NCBI GenBank assembly: GCA_955652545.1 | Contig: CATPCA010000032.1 | Span: 1 to 7,123, forward strand | Reading direction: 5' to 3' | From: Candidatus Dormiibacterota bacterium | GTDB taxonomy: Bacteria; Chloroflexota; Dormibacteria; UBA8260 | Length of the DNA stretch: 7,123 nt | In this document: one piece after another, positions 1 through 5,002 of the stretch | Layout: each line of letters begins with the position of its first letter | How positions within the stretch are numbered: position 1 is the stretch's first letter | Program-made: the position numbers and the translations under genes | Notes under the pieces: model-generated | The model's input: only the letters and a program-made list of their open reading frames with translations | Databases searched by the model: none | What the model was told of the DNA's origin: nothing

Positions 1-2
1 AC

Positions 3-200
3 AGCCAGTTCCTCGGTGACTACAGCGGCCTGGCCGTGAGCGGCACGACCGCGTACCCGATCTGGTCGGACACACGCAACGGTGAGTTCTTCCAGTGCTA
101 CAGCACCGCTCATCCACTTGGCCTCTGTCGCGTCACCAACGGCAGCGTCCCCGGATTCGACGAGGACGTCTTCACCACCACTGGACTCAGTCTGCCGTAG
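3..200 (+). CDS. C-terminal end of a secreted sialidase/BNR-repeat-like protein (partial)
   Basis: The reading frame is open from the left edge and stops with TAG at 198-200, giving 65 residues of a C-terminus; the start lies outside the window. The first visible residues, FLGDYSGLAVSGTTAYPIWS followed by DTRNG, match what I recall of the last beta-propeller blade of exo-alpha-sialidase/BNR-type exported proteins (GDYsGLA...yPvWsDtR). Such proteins are usually secreted and bind or cleave glycans, but no catalytic residues fall in this piece, so enzyme activity cannot be claimed. Two cysteines (residues 32 and 42 of the fragment) could form a disulfide, consistent with export. The gene ends just before a strong hairpin and faces the convergent biotin-carrier gene. 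The family call is moderately sure; the substrate is unknown. Confidence 0.6.
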   Translation, partial: SQFLGDYSGLAVSGTTAYPIWSDTRNGEFFQCYSTAHPLGLCRVTNGSVPGFDEDVFTTTGLSLP

Positions 201-215
201 GGCAGAGGAGGAGCA

Positions 216-241
216 AGGAGGGGCGCCGGAGCGCCCCTCCT
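216..241. terminator. Perfect 11-bp GC-rich hairpin between convergent genes
   Basis: AGGAGGGGCGC (216-226) and GCGCCCCTCCT (231-241) are exact inverted repeats around a four-base CGGA loop. The hairpin lies 15 bp after the stop of the sialidase-like gene and 24 bp after the stop of the convergent biotin-carrier gene, so it is placed to end transcription from both sides. There is no T-run on either flank, so it is not a textbook intrinsic terminator. Hairpins without a U-tract are common in high-GC bacteria, and it could also act by protecting 3' ends. Confidence 0.6.
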
Positions 242-265
242 CAGCCCTCGCCGAGGTCGCGCGAC

Positions 266-478
266 CTACTCGACAACCGCGACCGTCTGCCCCTCTTGGA
301 CGACGTCCCCCTCGGCAACGAGGATCTCCTTGACGGTCCCGGTGATCGGCGAGGTAATCGGGATCTCCATCTTCATCGACTCGAGGATCATCAGCGTGTC
401 GTCCTCCTCGACCTGCTGGCCCACCTCGGTGACGATCTTCCAGAGGTTGCCGACGAGCTCCGCCTTCACCTCCGCCAT
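266..478 (-). CDS. Stand-alone biotin/lipoyl carrier domain protein (BCCP-like, 70 aa)
   Basis: The 70-residue protein is one complete biotinyl/lipoyl-attachment domain and nothing else. The biotinylation motif ESMKMEIP lies at residues 33-40, with Lys36 as the expected modified residue; Met on both sides of the Lys (MKM) favours biotin over lipoate. The N-terminal half (AELVGNLWKIVTEVGQQV) and C-terminal half (TSPITGTVKEILVAEGDVVQ, about residues 42-61) are the two matching halves of the barrel fold. Normal BCCP subunits have an extra N-terminal part of about 80 residues; this one resembles the short free-standing BLAP proteins such as Bacillus YngHB. Its role would be to carry carboxyl groups for an acyl-CoA carboxylase encoded elsewhere, as no carboxylase subunit is nearby. 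The ATG start is supported by AGGAGG five bases upstream. Confidence 0.88.
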   Translation of the reverse strand: MAEVKAELVGNLWKIVTEVGQQVEEDDTLMILESMKMEIPITSPITGTVKEILVAEGDVVQEGQTVAVVE

Positions 479-483
479 GCCTG

Positions 484-489
484 CCTCCT
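484..489 (-). promoter_or_regulatory. Ribosome binding site of the biotin-carrier gene
   Basis: On the - strand this reads AGGAGG, a full Shine-Dalgarno match, with five bases to the ATG at 478. It is the strongest ribosome binding site in the window and fixes the start. Most + strand genes here lack such a site. Confidence 0.75.
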
Positions 490-513
490 GTCGACGCGCG
501 ATGGGACAGCGGC

Positions 514-519
514 ATGGTA
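514..519 (-). promoter_or_regulatory. Possible -10 element of the biotin-carrier gene
   Basis: On the - strand this reads TACCAT (4 of 6 matches to TATAAT, including the key A2 and T6). It would give a leader of about 30 bases containing the AGGAGG site. No convincing -35 box was found at the expected distance, so this is tentative. Confidence 0.25.
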
Positions 520-565
520 GCCGCGGTGGCGAGCGGCCGTGGCCGCGCCGGGCTCATGGCTGTGC

Positions 566-571
566 AACGAT
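566..571 (+). promoter_or_regulatory. Possible -10 element for a leaderless RDD transcript
   Basis: AACGAT matches only 3 of 6 positions of TATAAT, but these include A2, A5 and T6. It ends six bases before the GTG at 578. That spacing would put the transcription start on the start codon, giving a leaderless mRNA, the same geometry as at 3305-3319. No ribosome binding site is seen upstream of this GTG, which fits. Confidence 0.3.
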
Positions 572-577
572 GCGAGC

Positions 578-1348
578 GTGACTGGCGGCCATCACGACAC
601 GCTCAGGGTCAGCACGTCGGACAACGTCGGCATCGGCTATGACGTCGCCGGCCTGGGCAGCCGCACCATCGCTCAGATCCTCGACACACTGATCGTGGCA
701 GTGGTCATCCTTGCGGTCAGCGTCGGCCTGGCCGGCGCCATCGGCGCCGGCAGCTCCGCCAACGCAGCGGTCGCTGCCCTCGCCATCGGCGGCGTCGCGC
801 TGCTCGTGTACGTCGGCTACTTTGCGGTCTGTGAGATGGTGACCGGCGGCCGCACCCCGGGCAAGTCGGCGGGTCACCTCCAAGTGCTCGATATCTCCGG
901 CGCGGCGGCCACCCCCGGTCAGCTGTTCATCCGCAACATCGCCCGCCTGGTTGACGTGCTCCTTGGTGCCGGCGTCGTGGTGATGTTCTGCAGCCGGCAT
1001 TCGCGCCGCATCGGCGACTTCCTCGCCGGCACCGTGGTGGTCCGGGTGCGTCCCACCCAATCCTTCGCCGCGGCGGTGGCGCCGCCGCCGCTTTTGGTGC
1101 GCACCCCCGACGCCGGCCCGGTCATCGACGGTGTCGACCGTCTCGGTGACCGTGAGCTGGCTGCGGTCCACACCTTCCTGAGCCGCCCGGGGCTGGCGCC
1201 CCCGCTGCGGGCGCGGCTGGCCGGCGACATGAGCGCCCGGCTGCTCGACCGCATGCAGGTGCCGGCGAGCGCCCCGGAGAGGCAGTGGCCCCCGGAGCTC
1301 TTCCTGGAGCGCCTCTACCTCCAGCTCCGCGCCCGGGGATCGCGATGA
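578..1348 (+). CDS. RDD family membrane protein (first copy)
   Basis: A 256-residue membrane protein of unknown molecular role with an RDD domain in its first 160 residues. Visible family features are GLGSRTIAQILDTLI (residues 25-39, with Arg29 and Asp36), a helix at about 31-55, a second at 63-85, RTPGK (92-96) at the cytoplasmic end, IRNIARLVDVLLGAGVVV (118-135) as the third helix, and SRRIGDFLAGTVVVR (142-156) closing the domain. The last 70 residues (LGDRELAAVHTFLS onwards) are soluble and helical, a tail I recall from RDD proteins encoded beside SpoIIM-like proteins. I chose the GTG at 578: an in-frame GTG at 539 would add 13 residues of poor sequence with no ribosome binding site, while 578 has a leaderless-type -10. 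The gene overlaps the next by ATGA, so the two are probably translated together and may form one membrane complex (inference). Confidence 0.85.
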   Translation: MTGGHHDTLRVSTSDNVGIGYDVAGLGSRTIAQILDTLIVAVVILAVSVGLAGAIGAGSSANAAVAALAIGGVALLVYVGYFAVCEMVTGGRTPGKSAGHLQVLDISGAAATPGQLFIRNIARLVDVLLGAGVVVMFCSRHSRRIGDFLAGTVVVRVRPTQSFAAAVAPPPLLVRTPDAGPVIDGVDRLGDRELAAVHTFLSRPGLAPPLRARLAGDMSARLLDRMQVPASAPERQWPPELFLERLYLQLRARGSR

Positions 1349-2346
1349 CCGTCGAGGCCTTCATCGCCGCCCGGCGGGAGCGCTGGCAGGAGCTCGAGAC
1401 CATGCTGCGGCACAGCCGCCGGGGGCGGCTCCGCGACGTCCCGGCGTCCCAGCTCGAGCGCTTCGGCGCGCTGTACCGCGACGCCGCCAGCGACCTGGCC
1501 ATCGCGCGCCGCGACTTCCCCGACCAGGACATCACGGTCTTTCTCAACAACCTCTGCGCACGCGCCCACCCGATGCTGTTCCGGTCGTCCCCTGTGCATG
1601 CGCACGACCTCGTGCGCGGTTTCCTGCTCGGCATCCCGCGCACCTTCAGAGCGCGACGAACCTACGTCCTGCTGAGCCTCGCCCTGCTGGTTGGCGGGGC
1701 GATCGCCGGGTGGCTGGCGGTTGACCTGCGACCCGACCTGCGCGACTCGCTCATCCCCGCCTCGGGTTTCGACCAACTCGCCCGCGGCCAGGTCAACAGC
1801 CTGCCGAATGCGCCGCTGCTCGGCACCGTCATCATCACCAACAACATCAAGGTCGCCGCCGTCTGCTTCCTCGGTGGCGCGCTGGCCGGTCTGCCCACGG
1901 CGTTCATCCTCGCTGCCAACGGGTGGATGCTCGGCACCATCGCCGCTGCGGTGCACCAGGGTGGCTACGACCTCGCCTTCTGGTCGCTCATCGTGCCGCA
2001 CGGTGTGCTCGAGCTGAGCATCATCGTGATCGCGGGCGCCACCGGGCTGTACGTCGGCGACGCCATCCTCCGGCCAGGGCTGCTCAGCCGCAGTGAGGCT
2101 TTCAGCAGGGCGGCGCTCAGCTCGCTCGGCCTCGCCGCCGGGGCTGCCTCCCTGCTGATCGTCTCCGGGCTGGTCGAGGCGTACGTGTCGCCGTCGGGCC
2201 TGCCCGCGGTCGCCAAGCTGCTCGTCGGGGCGGGGAATGGCGCCGTCCTGTACGGATGGCTGCTCCTGGCCGGGCGGCCGCGGCGGCACCCGCGCGCCGC
2301 GTACCTCGACGTGGCGGCGGGCGGCGCCTCAGCTGACGCGGCGTAG
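1345..2346 (+). CDS. SpoIIM-family (stage II sporulation protein M-like) membrane protein
   Basis: A 333-residue protein with a soluble helical N-terminus (about 1-103, many Arg/Glu, including YRDAASDLAIARRDFPDQ at 44-61) followed by five or six membrane helices at about 106-126, 168-188, 190-206, 220-240, 258-280 and 291-310. The SpoIIM hallmarks are NNIKVAAVCFLGG (166-178) and PHGVLELSIIVIAGATGL (218-235). In Bacillus, SpoIIM is part of the engulfment DMP complex. In non-sporulating high-GC bacteria, longer homologues like this sit beside RDD, MoxR and DUF58 genes, and their role is not known. Nothing here implies sporulation. The ATG at 1345 overlaps the stop of the RDD gene (ATGA), which decides the start over an ATG-type codon 60 bases upstream that lies inside the RDD gene. 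The stop TAG is part of a possible -10 box for ispH. Confidence 0.85.
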   Translation: MTVEAFIAARRERWQELETMLRHSRRGRLRDVPASQLERFGALYRDAASDLAIARRDFPDQDITVFLNNLCARAHPMLFRSSPVHAHDLVRGFLLGIPRTFRARRTYVLLSLALLVGGAIAGWLAVDLRPDLRDSLIPASGFDQLARGQVNSLPNAPLLGTVIITNNIKVAAVCFLGGALAGLPTAFILAANGWMLGTIAAAVHQGGYDLAFWSLIVPHGVLELSIIVIAGATGLYVGDAILRPGLLSRSEAFSRAALSSLGLAAGAASLLIVSGLVEAYVSPSGLPAVAKLLVGAGNGAVLYGWLLLAGRPRRHPRAAYLDVAAGGASADAA

Positions 2347-2349
2347 ACT
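2344..2349 (+). promoter_or_regulatory. Possible -10 element of ispH, overlapping the upstream stop codon
   Basis: TAGACT (T1, A2 and T6 match TATAAT) begins with the TAG stop of the SpoIIM-like gene and ends ten bases before the ispH ATG. A start six or seven bases downstream would give a leader of only about four bases. No good Shine-Dalgarno sequence precedes the ATG, so translation from a very short leader is plausible, though read-through from the upstream operon is equally possible. No clear -35 box is visible. Confidence 0.3.
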
Positions 2350-2359
2350 GGACTGTGAG

Positions 2360-3265
2360 ATGGAGGTCGTACGCATCACTCCGCGTGGCTACTGCCATGG
2401 CGTGGTCGAGGCGATCCGGATCGCCAAGCGGGTCGGCAACGAGCGCGCTCCCGGCGAACAGGTGACCATGCTCGGGTACCTCGTGCACAACGAGCACGTC
2501 ACCCGAGAGCTCGAGGAGCACGGGGTTGCGCTGGTCGATGCCCCCGACCGTATGAAGGGCCTCGATCAGATCGAGTCGGGCACGGTCGTCTTCACGGCGC
2601 ACGGCATCTCGCCACAGGTGGTGGCCGAGGCGCAGCGTCGCGGCCTCAACGTCGTCGACGCCACCTGCAGTGACGTCACCCGCACCCATGACCTGGTCCG
2701 GCGGCTCACCGGCGAGGGGTATCACGTCGTCTACATCGGCAAGCGCGGCCACCCCGAGCCGGCAGGCGCGCTCGGCGTGGCCCCCGACCACACGACCCTC
2801 GTCGAGCGCATCGAGGAGGTGGACGACCTCGACTTCCCCGCCGCAACCCGGCTCGCCGTCACCTGCCAGACGACGCTCTCGATGTGGGACACCAAGGCGA
2901 TCATCGACAGGTTGGTGGAGCGGTTCCCGGACATCTCGGTCCACAACGAGATCTGCCTCGCCACCCAGGAGCGCCAGGAGGCGGCCGTCCTCGCGGCCAC
3001 CGACGTGGACTGCGTGGTCGTGGTCGGCAGCAGCCGCAGCAGCAACAGCCTCCGCCTCGTCCAGGTCGTCGAGGAGCGGGCCGGCAAACCGGCGTTCCTC
3101 GTCGACACCGCGGCAGACGTGCGTCCGGAGTGGTTCGCGGGCATGGACCGGGTCGGGGTCACCGCCGGCGCGAGCACGCCGACGCAGCTCACCCGCGCGG
3201 TGATCGCCGCCATCGAGGCGCTGCCGGCCACCGAATCGGACGCGGCCAAGGTTCCGAGCGTCTAA
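2360..3265 (+). CDS. ispH: 4-hydroxy-3-methylbut-2-enyl diphosphate reductase (IspH)
   Basis: IspH is the last enzyme of the MEP (non-mevalonate) isoprenoid pathway; with an oxygen-sensitive iron-sulfur cluster it reduces HMBPP to IPP and DMAPP in the cytoplasm. All expected residues are present: cluster cysteines Cys12 (RGYCHGVV), Cys103 (DATCSDVT) and Cys199 (EICLATQERQ); substrate histidines His43 (VHNEHVT), His81 (TAHGIS) and His131 with catalytic Glu133 (GKRGHPEP); QTTLS at 170-174; the SSRSSNS stretch at 224-230 (Ser227/228, Asn229); and Ser272 (VTAGAST). At 301 residues it is near the usual length (316 in E. coli). The N-terminus RGYCHGVV resembles the Bacillus-type enzyme. The ATG at 2360 is chosen because MEVVRITPRGYC matches the family start; upstream codons lie in the preceding gene. 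It follows the SpoIIM-like gene by 13 bp, so it may be co-transcribed, but no functional link is obvious. Confidence 0.96.
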   Translation: MEVVRITPRGYCHGVVEAIRIAKRVGNERAPGEQVTMLGYLVHNEHVTRELEEHGVALVDAPDRMKGLDQIESGTVVFTAHGISPQVVAEAQRRGLNVVDATCSDVTRTHDLVRRLTGEGYHVVYIGKRGHPEPAGALGVAPDHTTLVERIEEVDDLDFPAATRLAVTCQTTLSMWDTKAIIDRLVERFPDISVHNEICLATQERQEAAVLAATDVDCVVVVGSSRSSNSLRLVQVVEERAGKPAFLVDTAADVRPEWFAGMDRVGVTAGASTPTQLTRAVIAAIEALPATESDAAKVPSV

Positions 3266-3304
3266 CAACTCGGTTTCGGCCCGTTCGCCGCGCTGGCACG
3301 ACGC

Positions 3305-3310
3305 TAGGAT
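3305..3310 (+). promoter_or_regulatory. -10 element for a leaderless transcript
   Basis: TAGGAT (5 of 6 with TAtaAT-like spacing of key bases: T1, A2, A5, T6) lies exactly six bases before the GTG start at 3317, so transcription should start at or next to the start codon. No ribosome binding site precedes the GTG. The -35 region is poor (GTTCGC at 3283-3288, 16-bp spacing). This is the best promoter-like site in the window. Confidence 0.5.
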
Positions 3311-3316
3311 CGGGGC

Positions 3317-3781
3317 GTGCAATTCAGCTTCGCCGGGCGCAGCCTGCCGATGACCGTCCGCATGTGCCGTTCGCTGGTGTGGACCCAGGCCGCCTTCGTG
3401 ATCCTGGGTGGGGCATTCGTGATCTTCGCGGCAATTGTTTTCGGCGGCAACAACGCGATACCCGTCCACGGCGACGCGCTGAGTGGGAACGGCGCGGTCA
3501 TGCTCGGCTTCGTGTACTTGGCGGTCGGGGCCGTGCTCGCCTACCTCGGCATCGAGCTCGGCAGGCTGGCACCGTGGGTCCGCAATGTCCTCGCCGGCGC
3601 ACAGGTCTTCCTGGCGGTGCTGCTCCTCTTCCGTGCCTTCGACCTCTCGGTCTCGACCGTCCTCAACGTGCTCTTCTGCGCTGCCATCGTCGGCCTGCTC
3701 TTCGCGCCTGATACCCGCCGCGCGTTCGAGGGTGCGGCCTCCTCATCAGTGGGCACGCCCGGGGCGACCGGCCCCGCCTGA
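3317..3781 (+). CDS. Small four-helix membrane protein, unknown function (paralogue of the next gene)
   Basis: A 154-residue protein I do not recognise as a named family. It has four likely membrane helices at about 20-43, 60-80, 88-107 and 112-130, a short extracytoplasmic-type loop (NNAIPVHGDALSGN, 45-58) between the first two, and a short Gly/Ser/Thr tail after residue 138. The motif APDTRRAFEGA (130-140) just after the last helix corresponds to FDVRIRAAFASGA in the next protein, and the first helices also align (V...R....Q....L.G....F), so the two look like diverged tandem paralogues. The GTG start is supported by a TAGGAT box six bases upstream (leaderless); the ATG at 3350 (Met12) is an alternative without a ribosome binding site. 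It lies 51 bp after ispH, seemingly with its own promoter. Confidence 0.75.
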   Translation: MQFSFAGRSLPMTVRMCRSLVWTQAAFVILGGAFVIFAAIVFGGNNAIPVHGDALSGNGAVMLGFVYLAVGAVLAYLGIELGRLAPWVRNVLAGAQVFLAVLLLFRAFDLSVSTVLNVLFCAAIVGLLFAPDTRRAFEGAASSSVGTPGATGPA

Positions 3782-3802
3782 CCTCGCCGCCGGCCTCTCT
3801 CA

Positions 3803-3808
3803 TACACT
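3803..3808 (+). promoter_or_regulatory. Possible -10 element of the second small membrane protein gene
   Basis: TACACT (T1, A2, A4-type A and T6 matches) lies in the 73-bp gap between the two small membrane protein genes, with CTGACC (3778-3783) as a weak -35 at a long 19-bp spacing. A start near 3815 would leave a leader of about 40 bases carrying AAGGAG. The box abuts an inverted repeat, TGCCGC (3808-3813) and GCGGCA (3820-3825), that could form a small hairpin at the very 5' end of the RNA or be an operator. Confidence 0.3.
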
Positions 3809-3839
3809 GCCGCCGGGGTGCGGCAGCACCCGGCAGGAC

Positions 3840-3845
3840 AAGGAG
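3840..3845 (+). promoter_or_regulatory. Ribosome binding site fixing the GTG start at 3855
   Basis: AAGGAG lies nine bases before the GTG at 3855. This selects the GTG over the far longer open frame upstream, which runs back into the preceding gene in another frame. Confidence 0.6.
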
Positions 3846-3854
3846 ACCGGCACA

Positions 3855-4403
3855 GTGCAGTACAGGGCGCCCCTCCCGCCCGGGGTCAGCGCCACCCGGG
3901 TGATCGCGTTCGTCCAGGGCGGCCTGGGCATGCTCAGCGGCCTCCTCCTCGTCTTCGGCGGCGGCGCTGTGGCAATGGCGTACGGACTCACCGGCGCCGG
4001 CGCGGGCACCATCGTGGTGGTCATCGGTGTACTGGTCCTGGCCGTCCACGGCCTGCTCATCTGGGGCGGCATCCTGCTCGGCAGCTTGTCGCGGGGTGCG
4101 CGCGTCGGGGTCCTCGTCTACGAGTGGCTGGCGGTGGCGTTCGGGCTGGTCGGTCTGCTCCACCCCGGCTTGGGATTCGTCAGCCTCGTCCTTGCCGGCG
4201 TCGCCGTCTACTACCTGCAGTTCGATGTCAGGATCAGGGCGGCCTTCGCCTCCGGTGCTCCCGGACACCCAGGCACCGGCCCGACGCTTGCCCCACCGTA
4301 CACCGGCACCTACACCGGACCGCCGCCCATCGGTCGGGGGGTGCAGCCCACGCCGCCCAGCCAGACACCGCCGGCAGGTCCGCCGGGCGCGGACGCTCCC
4401 TGA
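3855..4403 (+). CDS. Small four-helix membrane protein with a proline-rich tail, unknown function
   Basis: A 182-residue protein of no family I can name. Four likely helices lie at about 15-45, 52-76, 84-102 and 105-122, the first very Gly/Leu-rich. They are followed by FDVRIRAAFASGAPG (123-137) and a disordered Pro/Gly/Thr tail of about 45 residues (PPYTGTYTGPPP, TPPSQTPPAGPP). Helix order, a Gln in helix 1 (Gln21; Gln24 in the neighbour) and the basic-AF motif after helix 4 match the preceding gene, so they are probable paralogues; this one has gained the tail. If the N-terminus is inside, the tail is also cytoplasmic and could be a protein-binding arm (inference). The GTG start has AAGGAG upstream. 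The gene ends 11 bp before the second RDD gene, whose N-terminus is also proline-rich, so the two are probably co-transcribed. Confidence 0.75.
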   Translation: MQYRAPLPPGVSATRVIAFVQGGLGMLSGLLLVFGGGAVAMAYGLTGAGAGTIVVVIGVLVLAVHGLLIWGGILLGSLSRGARVGVLVYEWLAVAFGLVGLLHPGLGFVSLVLAGVAVYYLQFDVRIRAAFASGAPGHPGTGPTLAPPYTGTYTGPPPIGRGVQPTPPSQTPPAGPPGADAP

Positions 4404-4414
4404 GGCAGGGCACG

Positions 4415-4996
4415 ATGGCGACGACGCCTTCCCCTCCCCCGGCGCCGCCGCCATACGGGCCGCCGCAAGCGCCCCAGCGGCCCGACGCGCCGCAGTATCC
4501 CTACGCTGGCGGCCCCGGCTCCCCGGGCGGCGGCATCTTGTCGTACCGGCCCGGTCCCGCGCCGGGGCTTGTCTACGCAGGCTTCTGGATCCGGTTCGTC
4601 GCCTACCTGATCGACTACGTCCCGCTGTCGATCCTGGCGGCGCTGACCAGGATCTCCGGGGTGACCTCGACCTGCATGTCGGGGTCCGGGGTATCGATCT
4701 GCACCTACGAGGTCAACGGCAGCGGGCTGGCCATCACCACCGGCGTGCTCGGCGTCTACTGGGTCCTCACCTGGTCACGGCTGGGGGCCTCTCTCGGGCA
4801 GAGGGCGCTCGGCCTGCGCGTGGGCAACGCCGACGACGGGCAGACCATCAGCATCGCCCGGGCGGCCGCCCGTTTCGCCGGGTACGTCGTCTCCGTGATC
4901 CCGTTCGCCATCGGGCTGATCTGGGCGGGGTTCGACCACCAGAAGCAGGGCTGGCACGACAAGATCGCCGGCACGTTCGTGATACGTGCGGCCTGA
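4415..4996 (+). CDS. RDD family membrane protein with proline-rich N-terminus (second copy)
   Basis: A 193-residue protein. Residues 1-50 are a Pro/Gly/Tyr-rich disordered segment (SPPPAPPPYGPPQAP). The RDD domain follows: FWIRFVAYLIDYVPL (57-71, Arg60 and Asp67), a second helix at about 105-120, GASLGQRALGLRV (124-136) with the typical following DG, AARFAGYVVSVIPFAIGLIW (151-170) as the third helix, and the classic end GWHDKIAGTFVIR (179-191). It is a minimal RDD protein without the soluble tail of the first copy. Cys87 and Cys96 lie in the loop between helices 1 and 2, predicted outside the cell, and could form a disulfide. The ATG at 4415 has GAGG nine bases upstream, overlapping the previous stop; other upstream codons run into the preceding gene. 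RDD proteins have been linked to transport in a few cases, but no substrate can be inferred. Its stop is 6 bp from that of the convergent DUF58 gene. Confidence 0.88.
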   Translation: MATTPSPPPAPPPYGPPQAPQRPDAPQYPYAGGPGSPGGGILSYRPGPAPGLVYAGFWIRFVAYLIDYVPLSILAALTRISGVTSTCMSGSGVSICTYEVNGSGLAITTGVLGVYWVLTWSRLGASLGQRALGLRVGNADDGQTISIARAAARFAGYVVSVIPFAIGLIWAGFDHQKQGWHDKIAGTFVIRAA

Positions 4997-5002
4997 CCGT
5001 CC

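Noticed and set aside
539..577. Upstream GTG start for the first RDD gene
   Set aside because: It would add 13 residues with no family resemblance and lacks both a ribosome binding site and a fitting -10 box, unlike the GTG at 578.
554..1171. 205-codon open frame on the - strand
   Set aside because: Antisense to the first RDD gene, rich in Ala/Asp/His/Gly repeats, no ribosome binding site or recognisable domain.
1315..2289. 324-codon open frame on the - strand
   Set aside because: Antisense to the SpoIIM-like gene; composition is Gly/Asp/Glu/Arg-rich without domains, as expected from the complement of a high-GC membrane protein gene.
1345..2346. Reading the SpoIIM-like gene as evidence for a spore-former
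   Set aside because: SpoIIM-family proteins with RDD neighbours are widespread in non-sporulating high-GC bacteria, and no other sporulation gene is present here.
2117..3469. 450-codon open frame on the - strand
   Set aside because: It lies antisense to ispH and parts of its neighbours, has low-complexity Arg/Asp/Ala/His-rich content and no family motif. ispH on the other strand has every catalytic residue, so this is a GC-driven shadow.
3818..4414. N-terminal extension of the second RDD protein by 199 codons
   Set aside because: The extension is off-frame to the small membrane protein gene and is Arg/Gly/His-rich nonsense; the ATG at 4415 has a ribosome binding site and begins a typical proline-rich leader.
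3663..4454. 263-codon open frame on the - strand over the small membrane proteins
   Set aside because: No recognisable motif; both + strand proteins have hydrophobic helices in regular order, starts with supporting signals, and similarity to each other.
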